DNA of 64,000 nucleotides. It comes from Citrobacter youngae ATCC 29220. Lineage in GTDB: Bacteria > Pseudomonadota > Gammaproteobacteria > Enterobacterales > Enterobacteriaceae. How positions within the stretch are numbered: position 1 is the stretch's first letter; each line of letters begins with the position of its first letter. Below the pieces are notes generated by a model. That model was not told where the DNA came from, did not search any database, and saw nothing but the letters and a program-made list of their open reading frames with translations. The stretch is from positions 186,611 through 250,610 of the forward strand of contig NZ_GG730303.1 of assembly GCF_000155975.1 (NCBI RefSeq), given 5' to 3'. Shown here piece after piece: positions 21,247 through 30,071 of the stretch. The translations under genes and the position numbers were made by a program.

Positions 21247-21358
21247 AACGGCTCCTCGAAGTTGAGTGAAAAACAAACCCCCGAATGAATGGTCATGGTG
21301 CGGAGGCAATGAAGAGATTCTGGCGAAGTCAGCGAGGAAAAAAACAACGCTAAAATGA

Positions 21359-21404
21359 GTTTCATTACGAAACGTGATTGGCGTTTTTTGTTCCGAAATG
21401 AAAC
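21359..21404 (-). promoter_or_regulatory. DhaR operator pair, dhaK side
   Basis: GTTTC-ATTAC-GAAAC at 21359-21373 and GTTCC-GAAAT-GAAAC at 21390-21404, 31 bp start to start (about three helical turns). The pair ends 113 bp upstream of the dhaK start. The same dyad recurs upstream of dhaD and dhaB. DhaR as the binder is inference from co-occurrence in the three dha promoters. Confidence 0.7.
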
Positions 21405-21612
21405 TTAATTATGCGGGAGATCCTCACAATGCGAACCCGCTCGACTTTTTTCTCCTGCGATCGGCGCAGGCCGCACGGCGCAATTAGCCTTTTTTTGCGG
21501 GTTCTTACCCTGACTCGTACGTAATCGAGGAAATTGATCTGCGTGTTTGCCGGTGATTGAGCGGTAAAGGAACGGATCGGGATCGCAAACCTTATTATTT
21601 TTGGGGTTAAGC

Positions 21613-21659
21613 GTTCCAATATGGAACGTGTGTCATTTTTATCTGTTTCATATCAGAAC
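21613..21659 (+). promoter_or_regulatory. DhaR operator pair, dhaD side
   Basis: GTTCC-AATAT-GGAAC at 21613-21627 is a perfect dyad. A second, weaker copy GTTTC-ATATC-AGAAC is at 21645-21659, 32 bp start to start. The pair ends about 149 bp upstream of the dhaD ATG. Confidence 0.7.
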
Positions 21660-21807
21660 AAAATCACGAAAGATTTTTTTGTGCGCGCCTCGCCATACAG
21701 TTATTACATCGCTCCGGTCCTTCCGTGTTCGCCGTCAACATCCGGCTACACCGGTTAACGCCAGGGCTCACCATGTAAAAACATGTACTTATTTGAGGAT
21801 GAAAGGA

Positions 21808-22905
21808 ATGCTAAAAGTTATTCAATCTCCAGCCAAATATCTCCAGGGTCCTGACGCTTCTACCTTATTTGGTCAATACGCTAAAAATCTGGCGGACAGC
21901 TTTTTCGTGATCGCGGATGACTTCGTGATGAAGCTGGCGGGAGAGAAAGTACTCAACGGCCTGCACAGCCACGACATTAGCTGCCACGCGGAACGCTTCA
22001 ACGGTGAATGCAGCCATGTTGAAATTAATCGCCTGATTGCCATTCTGAAACAGCACGGTTGCCGCGGCGTGGTCGGGATTGGCGGCGGGAAAACGCTCGA
22101 TACTGCCAAAGCGATTGGCTACTACCAGAAGCTGCCGGTCGTGGTGATCCCGACTATCGCGTCTACCGATGCGCCAACCAGCGCGCTGTCCGTTATCTAT
22201 ACCGAAGCCGGTGAGTTTGAAGAGTATCTGATCTACCCGAAAAACCCGGATATGGTGGTAATGGACACCGCAATCATAGCCAAAGCGCCGGTACGTCTGC
22301 TGGTGGCCGGGATGGGCGATGCGCTCTCGACCTGGTTTGAAGCGAAAGCCTGTTATGATGCCAGAGCGACCAGCATGGCGGGCGGGCAGTCCACCGTGGC
22401 GGCGCTGAGCCTGGCGCGCCTGTGCTATGATACCCTGCTGGCGGAAGGCGAAAAGGCACGCTTTGCCGCACAGGCTGGGGTAGTGACCGATGCGCTGGAG
22501 CGTATTGTCGAAGCTAACACCTACCTCAGCGGCATCGGCTTTGAAAGCAGCGGCCTTGCGGGCGCACATGCCATCCATAACGGCTTTACGATTCTGGAAG
22601 AGTGCCACCATTTGTACCATGGTGAAAAAGTCGCCTTTGGTACGCTGGCGCAGCTGGTGCTGCAAAACAGTCCGATGGAAGAGATCGAAACCGTGCTGAA
22701 TTTCTGCCAGAAAGTAGGCCTGCCGGTAACATTAGCGGAAATGGGCGTGAAAGATGACATTGACGGCAAGATCATGGCCGTGGCCAAAGCGACCTGCGCG
22801 GAAGGTGAAACCATCCACAATATGCCGTTCCCGGTAACGCCTGAAAGCGTACATGCCGCTATTCTGACGGCAGACCTGCTGGGGCAGCAGTGGCTGGCGC
22901 GTTAA
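21808..22905 (+). CDS. dhaD: glycerol dehydrogenase (NAD+)
   Basis: Oxidises glycerol to dihydroxyacetone with NAD+, the first step of the oxidative branch; cytosolic. 365 residues, an iron-/zinc-type (group III) alcohol dehydrogenase: GVVGIGGGKTLDTAKAIGYY (NAD-binding), VVIPTIASTDAPTSALSVIY, GMGDALSTWFEAKAC (Asp ligand), and the two metal histidines in GAHAIHNGF and LYHGEKVAFGT. I used the ATG at 21808-21810, nine bases after GAGG; another ATG at 21799 would add three residues. It pairs functionally with the divergent dhaK and is followed by dhaR. Confidence 0.97.
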   Translation: MLKVIQSPAKYLQGPDASTLFGQYAKNLADSFFVIADDFVMKLAGEKVLNGLHSHDISCHAERFNGECSHVEINRLIAILKQHGCRGVVGIGGGKTLDTAKAIGYYQKLPVVVIPTIASTDAPTSALSVIYTEAGEFEEYLIYPKNPDMVVMDTAIIAKAPVRLLVAGMGDALSTWFEAKACYDARATSMAGGQSTVAALSLARLCYDTLLAEGEKARFAAQAGVVTDALERIVEANTYLSGIGFESSGLAGAHAIHNGFTILEECHHLYHGEKVAFGTLAQLVLQNSPMEEIETVLNFCQKVGLPVTLAEMGVKDDIDGKIMAVAKATCAEGETIHNMPFPVTPESVHAAILTADLLGQQWLAR

Positions 22906-22995
22906 TCAGTCGTCGGTAAGTTTTCTCCGGCATCTTCTCCCCCTCTGACAGTCTCTGCCGGAGGGGTTGTCTATGGTAAAACAGCGGAAAGGGAT

Positions 22996-24921
22996 ATGAC
23001 GGCGCACACGCACAGCATCGGGAAGGAAGTCTCTTCGGTTATTGCCCAGTCATGGCATCGTTGCAGCAAGTTTATGCAGCGGGAAACCTGGCAGGCTCCG
23101 CATCAGGCGCAGGGACTGACCTTTGAGTCGATTTGTCGTCGCAAGACGGCGCTGCTGACGATTGCGCAGGCCGCGCTGGAAGATGCCTGGGAGTTTATGG
23201 ACGGACGCCCGTGCGCGCTGCTGATTCTGGATGAATCGGCCTGTATTCTCAGCCGCTGCGGCGATCCGCAGACGGTGGAACAGCTGGCGGAGCTTGGGTT
23301 TCGCGACGGCAGCTATTGTGCGGAAAGCATTATCGGCAGCTGTGCGCTGTCGCTGGCGACGATGCCGGGGCAGCCGACAAAAACCTCTGGCGATCAGCAC
23401 TTTAAGCAGGCGCTACATCCGTGGTCGTTCTGCTCGACGCCGGTTTTCGATAACCACGGTCGACTGTTTGGCTCTATCTCACTGTGCTGTCTGGTGGAGC
23501 ATGAGTCCGTTTCTGATTTATCCCTGACGCTGGCGATTGCCAGAGAGGTCGGCAACTCTTTGCTGACCGACAGCCTGCTGGCTGAATCCAACCGCCATCT
23601 GAACCAGATGTACGGGCTGCTGGAGAGCATGGACGATGGCGTGATGGCCTGGAATGAGCAGGGCGTATTGCAGTTCCTCAATGCGCGCGCGGCGCTGCTT
23701 CTGCATCTCGACGCGCAGGCCAGCCAGGGCAAAAACATTCACGACCTGCTCAATTTGCCCATGCTGCTGCGCCGGGCAATCAAACATGCCCGCGGCCTGA
23801 ATCACGTTGAAGTTACTTTTGAAAGCCAGCACCAGTTTGTTGATGCCGTCATCACCCTGAAGCCCATCGTTGAAGAGCAGGGCAACAGCTTTATCCTGCT
23901 GCTGCACCCGGTGGAGCAAATGCGTCAACTGATGACCAGCCAGCTCGGCAAGGTGAGCCACACCTTTGAGCAGATGTCGACGGACGATCCGGAAACCCGA
24001 CGCTTGATCCATTTTGGACGCCAGGCGGCGAGGGGGAGTTTCCCGATCCTGCTGTGCGGGGAAGAGGGCGTCGGGAAAGAGCTGCTGAGCCAGGCTATTC
24101 ACAATGAAAGCGAACGCGCCAGCGGGCCGTATATTGCGGTGAACTGCCAGCTGTATGCCAACAGCGTCCTGGGGCAGGATTTTATGGGCAGTGCGCCCAC
24201 CGATGATGAAAACGGTCGGCTGAGCCGTCTTGAGCTGGCGAACGGCGGCACGCTGTTTCTGGAAAAAATTGAGTATCTGGCGCCGGAGCTGCAATCCGCG
24301 CTGTTACAGGTGATTAAGCAGGGCGTATTAACCCGCCTGGATGCCCGTCGCCTGATCCCGGTGGATGTAAAAGTGATCGCCACCACCACGGTTGATCTCG
24401 CTAACCTGGTGGAGCAAAACCGCTTTAGCCGCCAGCTGTATTACGCGCTGCATTCGTTTGAGATTGTTATTCCGCCGCTACGGGCGCGACGTAACAGTAT
24501 CCCGTCGCTGATTTATACGCGGCTGAATAGCCTGAAAAAACGCTTTTCAACCAGCCTGAAGATCGACGATGACGCGCTGGCGCAACTGGTGGCTTATTCG
24601 TGGCCGGGCAATGACTTTGAGCTGAACAGCATTATCGAAAACATCGCCATCAGCAGCGATAACGGCCATATTCGGCTGAGTAATTTACCTGATTATCTGT
24701 TTGCCGAGCGTCCCGGTCTGGAGACGGCGTCTTCCCTGCTGCCCGCCAGCCTGACGTTTACCGCCATCGAAAAAGAGGCGATTATCCATGCTGCCCGCGT
24801 TACCAGCGGGCGCGTACAGGAGATGTCGCAACTGCTGAATATTGGTCGCACCACCCTGTGGCGCAAGATGAAGCAGTACGACATCGATGCCAGCCAGTTT
24901 AAGCGCAAACATCTGGAGTAG
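22996..24921 (+). CDS. dhaR: dha-regulon transcriptional activator DhaR
   Basis: 641 residues with the layout of the enhancer-binding-protein family: GAF-like sensor about 1-200 (FCSTPVFDNHGRLFGSISLCCL), PAS about 201-310 (LLESMDDGVMAWNEQGVLQFLN), AAA+ domain about 330-560 with Walker A CGEEGVGKE at 354-362, and a Fis-type helix-turn-helix at the C-terminus (MSQLLNIGRTTLWRKMKQYDI). The sigma-54 contact loop GAFTGA is missing: the corresponding stretch reads GQDFMGSAPTDDENG. It is therefore expected to activate sigma-70 promoters, as described for E. coli DhaR. It likely responds to dihydroxyacetone/glycerol through partner proteins; this is inference. The last 23 bases overlap the convergent orfW. 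Confidence 0.95.
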   Translation: MTAHTHSIGKEVSSVIAQSWHRCSKFMQRETWQAPHQAQGLTFESICRRKTALLTIAQAALEDAWEFMDGRPCALLILDESACILSRCGDPQTVEQLAELGFRDGSYCAESIIGSCALSLATMPGQPTKTSGDQHFKQALHPWSFCSTPVFDNHGRLFGSISLCCLVEHESVSDLSLTLAIAREVGNSLLTDSLLAESNRHLNQMYGLLESMDDGVMAWNEQGVLQFLNARAALLLHLDAQASQGKNIHDLLNLPMLLRRAIKHARGLNHVEVTFESQHQFVDAVITLKPIVEEQGNSFILLLHPVEQMRQLMTSQLGKVSHTFEQMSTDDPETRRLIHFGRQAARGSFPILLCGEEGVGKELLSQAIHNESERASGPYIAVNCQLYANSVLGQDFMGSAPTDDENGRLSRLELANGGTLFLEKIEYLAPELQSALLQVIKQGVLTRLDARRLIPVDVKVIATTTVDLANLVEQNRFSRQLYYALHSFEIVIPPLRARRNSIPSLIYTRLNSLKKRFSTSLKIDDDALAQLVAYSWPGNDFELNSIIENIAISSDNGHIRLSNLPDYLFAERPGLETASSLLPASLTFTAIEKEAIIHAARVTSGRVQEMSQLLNIGRTTLWRKMKQYDIDASQFKRKHLE

Positions 24922-25429
24922 TTTCTTCGATTCTCGCCATCGAGAACAGCGCGTCTGACAGCCGGTTGATGTAACGCTTAAGTTCATCACGCAGCGTCAG
25001 CGTTCTGTCCATGGCGATGAGGATCCGCTCCAGCCGCCGCGTCAGGGTGCGCGCCACGTGTAGCTGTGCCGATGCCAGATTTTTCCCCGGAATGACAAAT
25101 TCTTTCAGGGGACCGCTCTGTGCCATGTTGCGGTCAATAAGCTGCTCCAGCGCCTGAATATCTTCTTCGCCAATACGCTGGTGTAAGCGTGTGAGTCCTT
25201 TCTCATCGCTGGCGAGCTCCGCACCCAGTACAAACAGCATCTTCTGCATGGCATGCAGATCTTCGCGTAATTCTGCCTGGCGCGAGCTGGCATAGCAGAC
25301 GCCAAGCTGGGAAATCAGTTCATCCACCGTGCCGTAGGCGTCAACGCGGATGTCGTCTTTGTCGATACGGCTGCCGCCAAACAGCGCGGTGGTGCCTTTA
25401 TCGCCGGTTCGGGTATAGATGCGATACAT
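24899..25429 (-). CDS. orfW: PduO-type ATP:cob(I)alamin adenosyltransferase
   Basis: Makes adenosylcobalamin, the cofactor of glycerol dehydratase. 176 residues forming one four-helix-bundle domain with the family motifs YTRTGDKGTTALFGGSRIDKDD at the N-terminus, AYGTVDELISQLGVC, FVIPGKN, ARTLTRRLER and YINRLSDALFSMAR. It is the last gene of the minus-strand orfY-dhaT-orfX-orfW operon, with its ATG directly after the orfX stop (TAAATG). Its 3' end runs 23 bp into dhaR on the opposite strand. Unlike Salmonella PduO it has no C-terminal GlcG/HbpS domain; that domain is the separate gene orfY in this operon. Confidence 0.95.
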   Translation of the reverse strand: MYRIYTRTGDKGTTALFGGSRIDKDDIRVDAYGTVDELISQLGVCYASSRQAELREDLHAMQKMLFVLGAELASDEKGLTRLHQRIGEEDIQALEQLIDRNMAQSGPLKEFVIPGKNLASAQLHVARTLTRRLERILIAMDRTLTLRDELKRYINRLSDALFSMARIEETTPDVCA

Positions 25430-25783
25430 TTATGTTATCTCGCTGAAGGGAAGCACTTTGACCAGTTGACCGGCATTGGCGCCGAGCGTGCGGATCTGGT
25501 CTACTCCGGCGGCGATATGCCCGCGCACCAGCGCCCGATCTTCGGGCAACTGAGCATGGGTTAAGGCAATATCACCGCTGGCGCTGAGGCCGAGACCCAC
25601 GCGTAGCGTCGAACTTTTAGCCGCCAGCTTGCTGAGGGCCAGCGCGCAGTTATGCTCGTCACAACAGATTGCCCGGCAAGGGACGCCTTGCTCTTCCAGT
25701 CCCCAGCACAGTTCATCGAGCACGCGGGTATCCTGCCAGCGTGAGTGATAGAACAGATGTACGCCCGGTGAGGAAAGTGTCAT
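25430..25783 (-). CDS. dhaG: glycerol dehydratase reactivase small subunit (DhaG/GdrB)
   Basis: 117 residues, called orfX in C. freundii. Partner of DhaF in exchanging damaged cobalamin on glycerol dehydratase. It starts MTLSSPGVHLFYHSRWQDTRV and carries the family stretches LDELCWGLEEQGVPC, LRVGLGLSASGDIALTHAQLP and LRTLGANAGQLVKVLP. ATG at 25781-25783 with AGGGGG just upstream. The frame stays open 90 codons further inside dhaT, but that extension is antisense-like low-complexity sequence and not part of the gene. It lies 16 bp downstream of dhaT and directly upstream of orfW. The two reactivase subunits are thus encoded on opposite strands, about 5 kb apart. Confidence 0.93.
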   Translation of the reverse strand: MTLSSPGVHLFYHSRWQDTRVLDELCWGLEEQGVPCRAICCDEHNCALALSKLAAKSSTLRVGLGLSASGDIALTHAQLPEDRALVRGHIAAGVDQIRTLGANAGQLVKVLPFSEIT

Positions 25784-25799
25784 TGCGCCCCCTGCGTTA

Positions 25800-26963
25800 T
25801 CAGAATGCCTGCTGGAAGATCCCGGCAATTTCTTTCTCGTTCCCTTTACGCGGGTTGGAGAAGGCGTTGCCGTCCTTGAGCGCCATTTCCGCCATGTACG
25901 GGAAATCGGCTTCTTTGACGCCCAGATCGCGCAGATGCTGCGGAATGCCGATGTCGGCAGAGAGGCGCGCAATGGCGTGAATCGCCAGTTCGGCGGCATC
26001 CATGGTGGAGAGTCCGTCAGTGTTTTCGCCCATAAACTCCGCGATGTCGGCAAATTTTTCCGGATTAGCGATCAGGTTATAGCGCGCCACGTGCGGCAGC
26101 AGTACGGCATTCGCCACGCCGTGCGGCATGTCGTACAGACCGCCAAGCTGATGCGCCATGGCGTGCACATAGCCGAGGTTGGCGTTGTTGAAGGCCATAC
26201 CGGCCAGCAGAGAGGCGTAGGCCATGTTCTCGCGGGCTTTCAGGTTGCTGCCCAGCGCTACGGCCTGGCGTAAGTTGCGGGCGATCAGGCGGATAGCCTG
26301 AATGGCGGCGGCGTCGGTCACCGGGTTGGCATCTTTGGAAATGTAGGCTTCCACCGCGTGGGTCAGGGCGTCCATCCCGGTAGCCGCGGTCAGCGGGGCG
26401 GGTTTGCCGAGCATCAGCAGCGGATCGTTAATGGAAACCGACGGCAGGTTGCGCCAGCTGACAATCACAAATTTCACTTTGGTTTTGGTATTGGTCAGCA
26501 CGCAGTGGCGGGTGACTTCGCTGGCGGTACCGGCGGTGGTGTTGACCGCGACGATCGGCGGCAGCGGATTGGTCAGGGTTTCAATCCCGGCATAGCTGTA
26601 GAGATCGCCTTCGTGCGTCGCCGCGATACCGATGCCTTTACCGCAGTCATGCGGGCTACCGCCGCCGACGGTAACGATAATATCGCACTGTGCTTTGCGA
26701 AAGACTTCCAGGCCGTCGCGCACGTTGGTATCTTTGGGGTTTGGCTCAACGCCGTCAAATACCACCACCTCAATACCGGCTTCACGCAGATGGGCGAGGG
26801 TTTTATCTACCGCGCCGTCTTTAATCGCCCGCAGGCCTTTATCAGTCACCAGCAGCGCTTTTTTACCGCCCAACAGTTTGCAGCGTTCGCCGACAACGGA
26901 AATAGCATTCGGGCCAAAAAAGTTAACGTTCGGCACCAGGTAATCAAACATACGATAGCTCAT
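25800..26963 (-). CDS. dhaT: 1,3-propanediol dehydrogenase
   Basis: NADH-dependent reduction of 3-hydroxypropionaldehyde to 1,3-propanediol, the redox-balancing step of the reductive branch; cytosolic iron-type alcohol dehydrogenase, 387 residues as in C. freundii. Motifs: VTVGGGSPHDCGKGIGIAA and NTTAGTASEVTRHCV for NAD binding, the metal ligands in ATGMDALTHAVEAY (Asp, His), MAHQLGGLYDMPHG and HGVANAVLLPHV. AAGGTATATT precedes the ATG at 26961-26963. It lies between orfY and dhaG in a minus-strand operon divergent from dhaB, so enzyme and dehydratase come from one control region. Confidence 0.97.
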   Translation of the reverse strand: MSYRMFDYLVPNVNFFGPNAISVVGERCKLLGGKKALLVTDKGLRAIKDGAVDKTLAHLREAGIEVVVFDGVEPNPKDTNVRDGLEVFRKAQCDIIVTVGGGSPHDCGKGIGIAATHEGDLYSYAGIETLTNPLPPIVAVNTTAGTASEVTRHCVLTNTKTKVKFVIVSWRNLPSVSINDPLLMLGKPAPLTAATGMDALTHAVEAYISKDANPVTDAAAIQAIRLIARNLRQAVALGSNLKARENMAYASLLAGMAFNNANLGYVHAMAHQLGGLYDMPHGVANAVLLPHVARYNLIANPEKFADIAEFMGENTDGLSTMDAAELAIHAIARLSADIGIPQHLRDLGVKEADFPYMAEMALKDGNAFSNPRKGNEKEIAGIFQQAF

Positions 26964-26985
26964 AATATACCTTCTTAAATTTCAG

Positions 26986-27414
26986 TTATAATTCCGAGAA
27001 ACAATTTAGTGCGGTTTCAGCCAATAATTTATCTTGTTCCACAGTGCCGCCGCTAACGCCGACGGCACCGATTAGTTTTCCGTTTAATATGACCGGCAGG
27101 CCGCCGCCGAAAATAACAATTCGCTGTTGATTGGTAAGCTGTAAACCATATAGCGAAGCGCCTGGCTGTACCGCGTCGGTAATTTCATGGGTACCCTGGC
27201 GCAGACAGCAGGCGGTATACGCTTTATTAAGAGAAATATCACAGCTGGTGATGAACGCGTCGTCCATGCGCTGCATCAGCAGCGTGTTGCCGCCGTGGTC
27301 AACCACGGAAAAGACCACCGGAACGTTGATTTCCAGCGCTTTAGCCTCGACGGCCCGCGCCATTTCTTTGGCAGCCGCCAGCGTAATGGTGGCAATGGGT
27401 TGGCTCTTATTCAC
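26986..27414 (-). CDS. orfY: GlcG/HbpS-family protein OrfY
   Basis: 142 residues of the heme-binding GlcG/HbpS (PduO C-terminal-like) family: LAAAKEMARAVEAKALEINVPVVFSVVDHGGNTLLMQRMDDA, then SLYGLQLTNQQRIVIFGGGLPVI, IGAVGVSGGTVEQD and a short helical tail. It starts with GTG (27412-27414) eight bases after AGGAG. It is the first gene of the orfY-dhaT-dhaG-orfW operon. In PduO proteins this domain is fused to the adenosyltransferase, which here is the separate orfW three genes downstream, so a shared role in cobalamin supply is plausible. Its exact role in glycerol fermentation is not known. Confidence 0.9.
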   Translation of the reverse strand: MNKSQPIATITLAAAKEMARAVEAKALEINVPVVFSVVDHGGNTLLMQRMDDAFITSCDISLNKAYTACCLRQGTHEITDAVQPGASLYGLQLTNQQRIVIFGGGLPVILNGKLIGAVGVSGGTVEQDKLLAETALNCFSEL

Positions 27415-27805
27415 AGTATCTCCTGAAAATGTTGTAGGGCTGAGGTCACGAAAATATCGCGCAACAGCTATTTTTTATCATTTGGTTTACTTTATTTTCT
27501 CGCCGCGCGTTATTAAGTCAATAGGATGAAAACGTCAAAAATATTAAGTTGATTTTCCGCATTGGCGTTTATTGATAATGATCATTTAACCTCGTCACAA
27601 TTCGCGACGGATATTCCCGTGAGCCGTTTCAATATGAAACGATGAATTTTTATTACGTGCCAAATTGGAACGAAATTAATTTTATTTTTTTATTGCTGTG
27701 CTCATTTAGAGTTCGGCCATTGCTGATGAAAGGCGAATGCCGGGTGGTGTGTCCCCGGCAAGATAGCCCGGCGTCCCTATTTTTTATCTTTTGAGTCCAT
27801 AAACT
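27415..27805. promoter_or_regulatory. orfY-dhaT / dhaB divergent control region
   Basis: 391 bp, strongly AT-rich, no ORF. Two motif copies at 27626-27640 and 27657-27671 match the dhaK/dhaD dyads; a third, degenerate one (GTCAC-AATTC-GCGAC, 27594-27608) sits in the same 32-bp register. One control region therefore serves both dehydratase and propanediol dehydrogenase operons. Confidence 0.7.
27626..27671 (+). promoter_or_regulatory. DhaR operator pair, dhaB side
   Basis: GTTTC-AATAT-GAAAC at 27626-27640 (perfect dyad) and GTGCC-AAATT-GGAAC at 27657-27671, 31 bp start to start. The pair ends ~135 bp upstream of dhaB and lies ~212 bp upstream of orfY. Confidence 0.7.
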
Positions 27806-29473
27806 ATGAGAAGATCAAAACGATTCGAAGTGCTTGCGAAGCGCCCTGTAAATCAGGATGGGCTGATTGGCGAATGGCCTGAAGAGGGGCTGATCGCCAT
27901 GGAAAGTCCCTACGATCCGGCGTCGTCGGTGAAGGTGGAAAAGGGTCGGATTGTTGAGCTGGACGGCAAGAGCCGCGCCGAGTTCGACATGATCGATCGT
28001 TTTATTGCCGACTACGCGATTAACGTCGCCGAAACCGAACGGGCCATGCAGCTCGACGCGCTGGAGATTGCCAGAATGCTGGTGGATATCCACGTCAGTC
28101 GCGAAGAGATCATTGCCATTACCACCGCCATCACCCCGGCGAAAGCGGTGGAGGTGATGGCGCAAATGAACGTGGTGGAGATGATGATGGCGCTGCAAAA
28201 AATGCGCGCGCGCCGCACGCCGTCCAACCAGTGCCATGTCACCAACCTGAAAGACAACCCGGTACAGATTGCCGCCGATGCGGCTGAAGCGGGGATCCGT
28301 GGCTTTTCCGAGCAGGAAACCACGGTCGGCATCGCCCGCTATGCGCCGTTTAACGCCCTGGCGCTGCTGGTCGGTTCCCAGTGCGGTCGCCCCGGCGTGC
28401 TGACGCAATGCTCCGTTGAAGAGGCCACGGAGCTGGAGCTGGGAATGCGTGGGCTTACCAGCTATGCCGAAACGGTGTCGGTCTATGGCACGGAATCGGT
28501 GTTTACCGATGGCGATGACACGCCGTGGTCCAAAGCGTTTCTCGCCTCGGCCTATGCGTCTCGCGGGCTGAAAATGCGCTACACCTCCGGCACCGGTTCG
28601 GAAGCGCTGATGGGCTATTCCGAGAGTAAATCGATGCTCTATCTGGAGTCGCGCTGCATTTTCATCACCAAAGGCGCGGGCGTTCAGGGGCTGCAAAACG
28701 GTGCGGTCAGCTGTATCGGCATGACCGGCGCGGTGCCGTCGGGGATCCGCGCGGTGCTGGCGGAAAACCTGATTGCCTCAATGCTCGACCTTGAAGTGGC
28801 CTCCGCCAATGACCAGACCTTTTCCCACTCTGATATTCGTCGTACCGCCCGCACCCTGATGCAGATGCTGCCCGGCACCGACTTTATCTTCTCCGGCTAT
28901 AGCGCCGTGCCGAACTACGACAACATGTTTGCCGGGTCGAACTTCGATGCCGAAGACTTCGATGATTACAACATTCTGCAACGCGATCTGATGGTTGACG
29001 GCGGCCTGCGTCCCGTAACCGAAGAAGAAACTATCGCCATCCGCAATAAGGCGGCGCGCGCCATTCAGGCGGTGTTCCGTGAACTGGGCCTGCCGTTGAT
29101 TAGCGATGAGGAAGTTGAGGCCGCCACTTACGCTCACGGCAGCAAAGATATGCCCGCGCGCAATGTGGTGGAGGACCTGGCCGCCGTGGAAGAGATGATG
29201 AAGCGCAATATCACCGGGCTGGATATCGTCGGTGCGTTGAGCTGCAGCGGTTTTGAAGATATCGCCAGCAATATTCTCAACATGCTGAAGCAGCGCGTCA
29301 CCGGTGATTACCTGCAAACGTCGGCCATTCTGGATCGCCAGTTTGAGGTGGTCAGCGCCGTTAACGACATCAATGATTATCAGGGACCCGGCACCGGCTA
29401 TCGCATCTCTGCCGAACGCTGGGCGGAAATTAAAAATATCGCGGGCGTGGTTCAGCCTGGCTCAATTGAATAA
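27806..29473 (+). CDS. dhaB: glycerol dehydratase large (alpha) subunit
   Basis: Adenosylcobalamin-dependent dehydration of glycerol to 3-hydroxypropionaldehyde, the first step of the reductive branch. 555 residues, identical in length to C. freundii DhaB. Hallmark stretches of the TIM-barrel diol/glycerol dehydratase subunit: [20 protein letters not shown] at the start, [75 protein letters not shown] and [23 protein letters not shown] (substrate/potassium site region). The Shine-Dalgarno is weak. First gene of the dhaBCEF operon, divergent from orfY-dhaT. The enzyme is suicide-inactivated by glycerol, which explains the reactivase genes nearby. Confidence 0.97.
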   Translation: MRRSKRFEVLAKRPVNQDGLIGEWPEEGLIAMESPYDPASSVKVEKGRIVELDGKSRAEFDMIDRFIADYAINVAETERAMQLDALEIARMLVDIHVSREEIIAITTAITPAKAVEVMAQMNVVEMMMALQKMRARRTPSNQCHVTNLKDNPVQIAADAAEAGIRGFSEQETTVGIARYAPFNALALLVGSQCGRPGVLTQCSVEEATELELGMRGLTSYAETVSVYGTESVFTDGDDTPWSKAFLASAYASRGLKMRYTSGTGSEALMGYSESKSMLYLESRCIFITKGAGVQGLQNGAVSCIGMTGAVPSGIRAVLAENLIASMLDLEVASANDQTFSHSDIRRTARTLMQMLPGTDFIFSGYSAVPNYDNMFAGSNFDAEDFDDYNILQRDLMVDGGLRPVTEEETIAIRNKAARAIQAVFRELGLPLISDEEVEAATYAHGSKDMPARNVVEDLAAVEEMMKRNITGLDIVGALSCSGFEDIASNILNMLKQRVTGDYLQTSAILDRQFEVVSAVNDINDYQGPGTGYRISAERWAEIKNIAGVVQPGSIE

Positions 29474-29484
29474 GGCGGTACACC

Positions 29485-30069
29485 GTGGAATGCACAACTG
29501 AACGTAAGCCGGTTTTCACCTTGCAGGTAAGCGAAGGCGAGGCGGCTAAAGCGGACGAACGCGTAGATGAAGTAGTGATTGGCGTCGGCCCGGCCTTTGA
29601 TAAGTACCAGCACAAAACCCTGATTGATATGCCGCACAACGCGATTCTTAAAGAGCTGGTGGCGGGGATCGAAGAAGAGGGGCTGCATGCGCGGGTGGTG
29701 AGAATTCTGCGCACCTCGGATGTCTCCTTTATGGCGTGGGATGCGGCCAATCTCAGCGGTTCCGGCATCGGGATTGGTATCCAGTCGAAAGGAACCACGG
29801 TCATTCATCAGCGCGATCTGCTCCCGCTGAGTAACCTTGAGCTGTTCTCTCAGGCTCCTCTGCTGACGCTGGAAACCTATCGCCAGATCGGTAAAAACGC
29901 CGCGCGCTATGCGCGTAAAGAGTCGCCCTCGCCGGTGCCGGTGGTCAATGACCAGATGGTGCGACCTAAATTTATGGCTAAGGCCGCGCTGTTCCACATC
30001 AAAGAAACTAAACACGTGGTGCAGGATGCTGCGCCCATCACGCTGCATATTGCACTGGTAAGGGAATGA
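29485..30069 (+). CDS. dhaC: glycerol dehydratase medium (beta) subunit
   Basis: 194 residues; part of the dehydratase (alpha-beta-gamma)2 complex and, with DhaB, forms the cobalamin-binding face. Typical segments: [74 protein letters not shown], and the ending [24 protein letters not shown]. It begins with GTG at 29485-29487, 11 bp after dhaB. Its stop codon overlaps the ATGACCATG stretch at the dhaE start, so translation is coupled. Confidence 0.96.
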   Translation: MECTTERKPVFTLQVSEGEAAKADERVDEVVIGVGPAFDKYQHKTLIDMPHNAILKELVAGIEEEGLHARVVRILRTSDVSFMAWDAANLSGSGIGIGIQSKGTTVIHQRDLLPLSNLELFSQAPLLTLETYRQIGKNAARYARKESPSPVPVVNDQMVRPKFMAKAALFHIKETKHVVQDAAPITLHIALVRE

Positions 30070-30071
30070 CC

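Larger units (their letters stand above)
21247..21807. promoter_or_regulatory. dhaK / dhaD divergent control region
   Basis: 561 bp without a supported ORF. It holds four copies of the 15-bp motif GTTYC-N5-GRAAC described separately: two towards dhaK and two towards dhaD. The rest is AT-rich with several possible -10 boxes. The open frame running into dhaD from 21601 is not translated in my reading because DhaD begins at 21808. Confidence 0.75.

Noticed and set aside
24899-24921. Overlap of dhaR and orfW as a frameshift sign
   Set aside because: Both proteins keep their expected C-termini; the overlap is a normal convergent arrangement in this regulon.
25784-26053. N-terminal extension of DhaG into dhaT
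   Set aside because: Overlaps the conserved dhaT C-terminus in another frame, and the family length fits the start at 25783.
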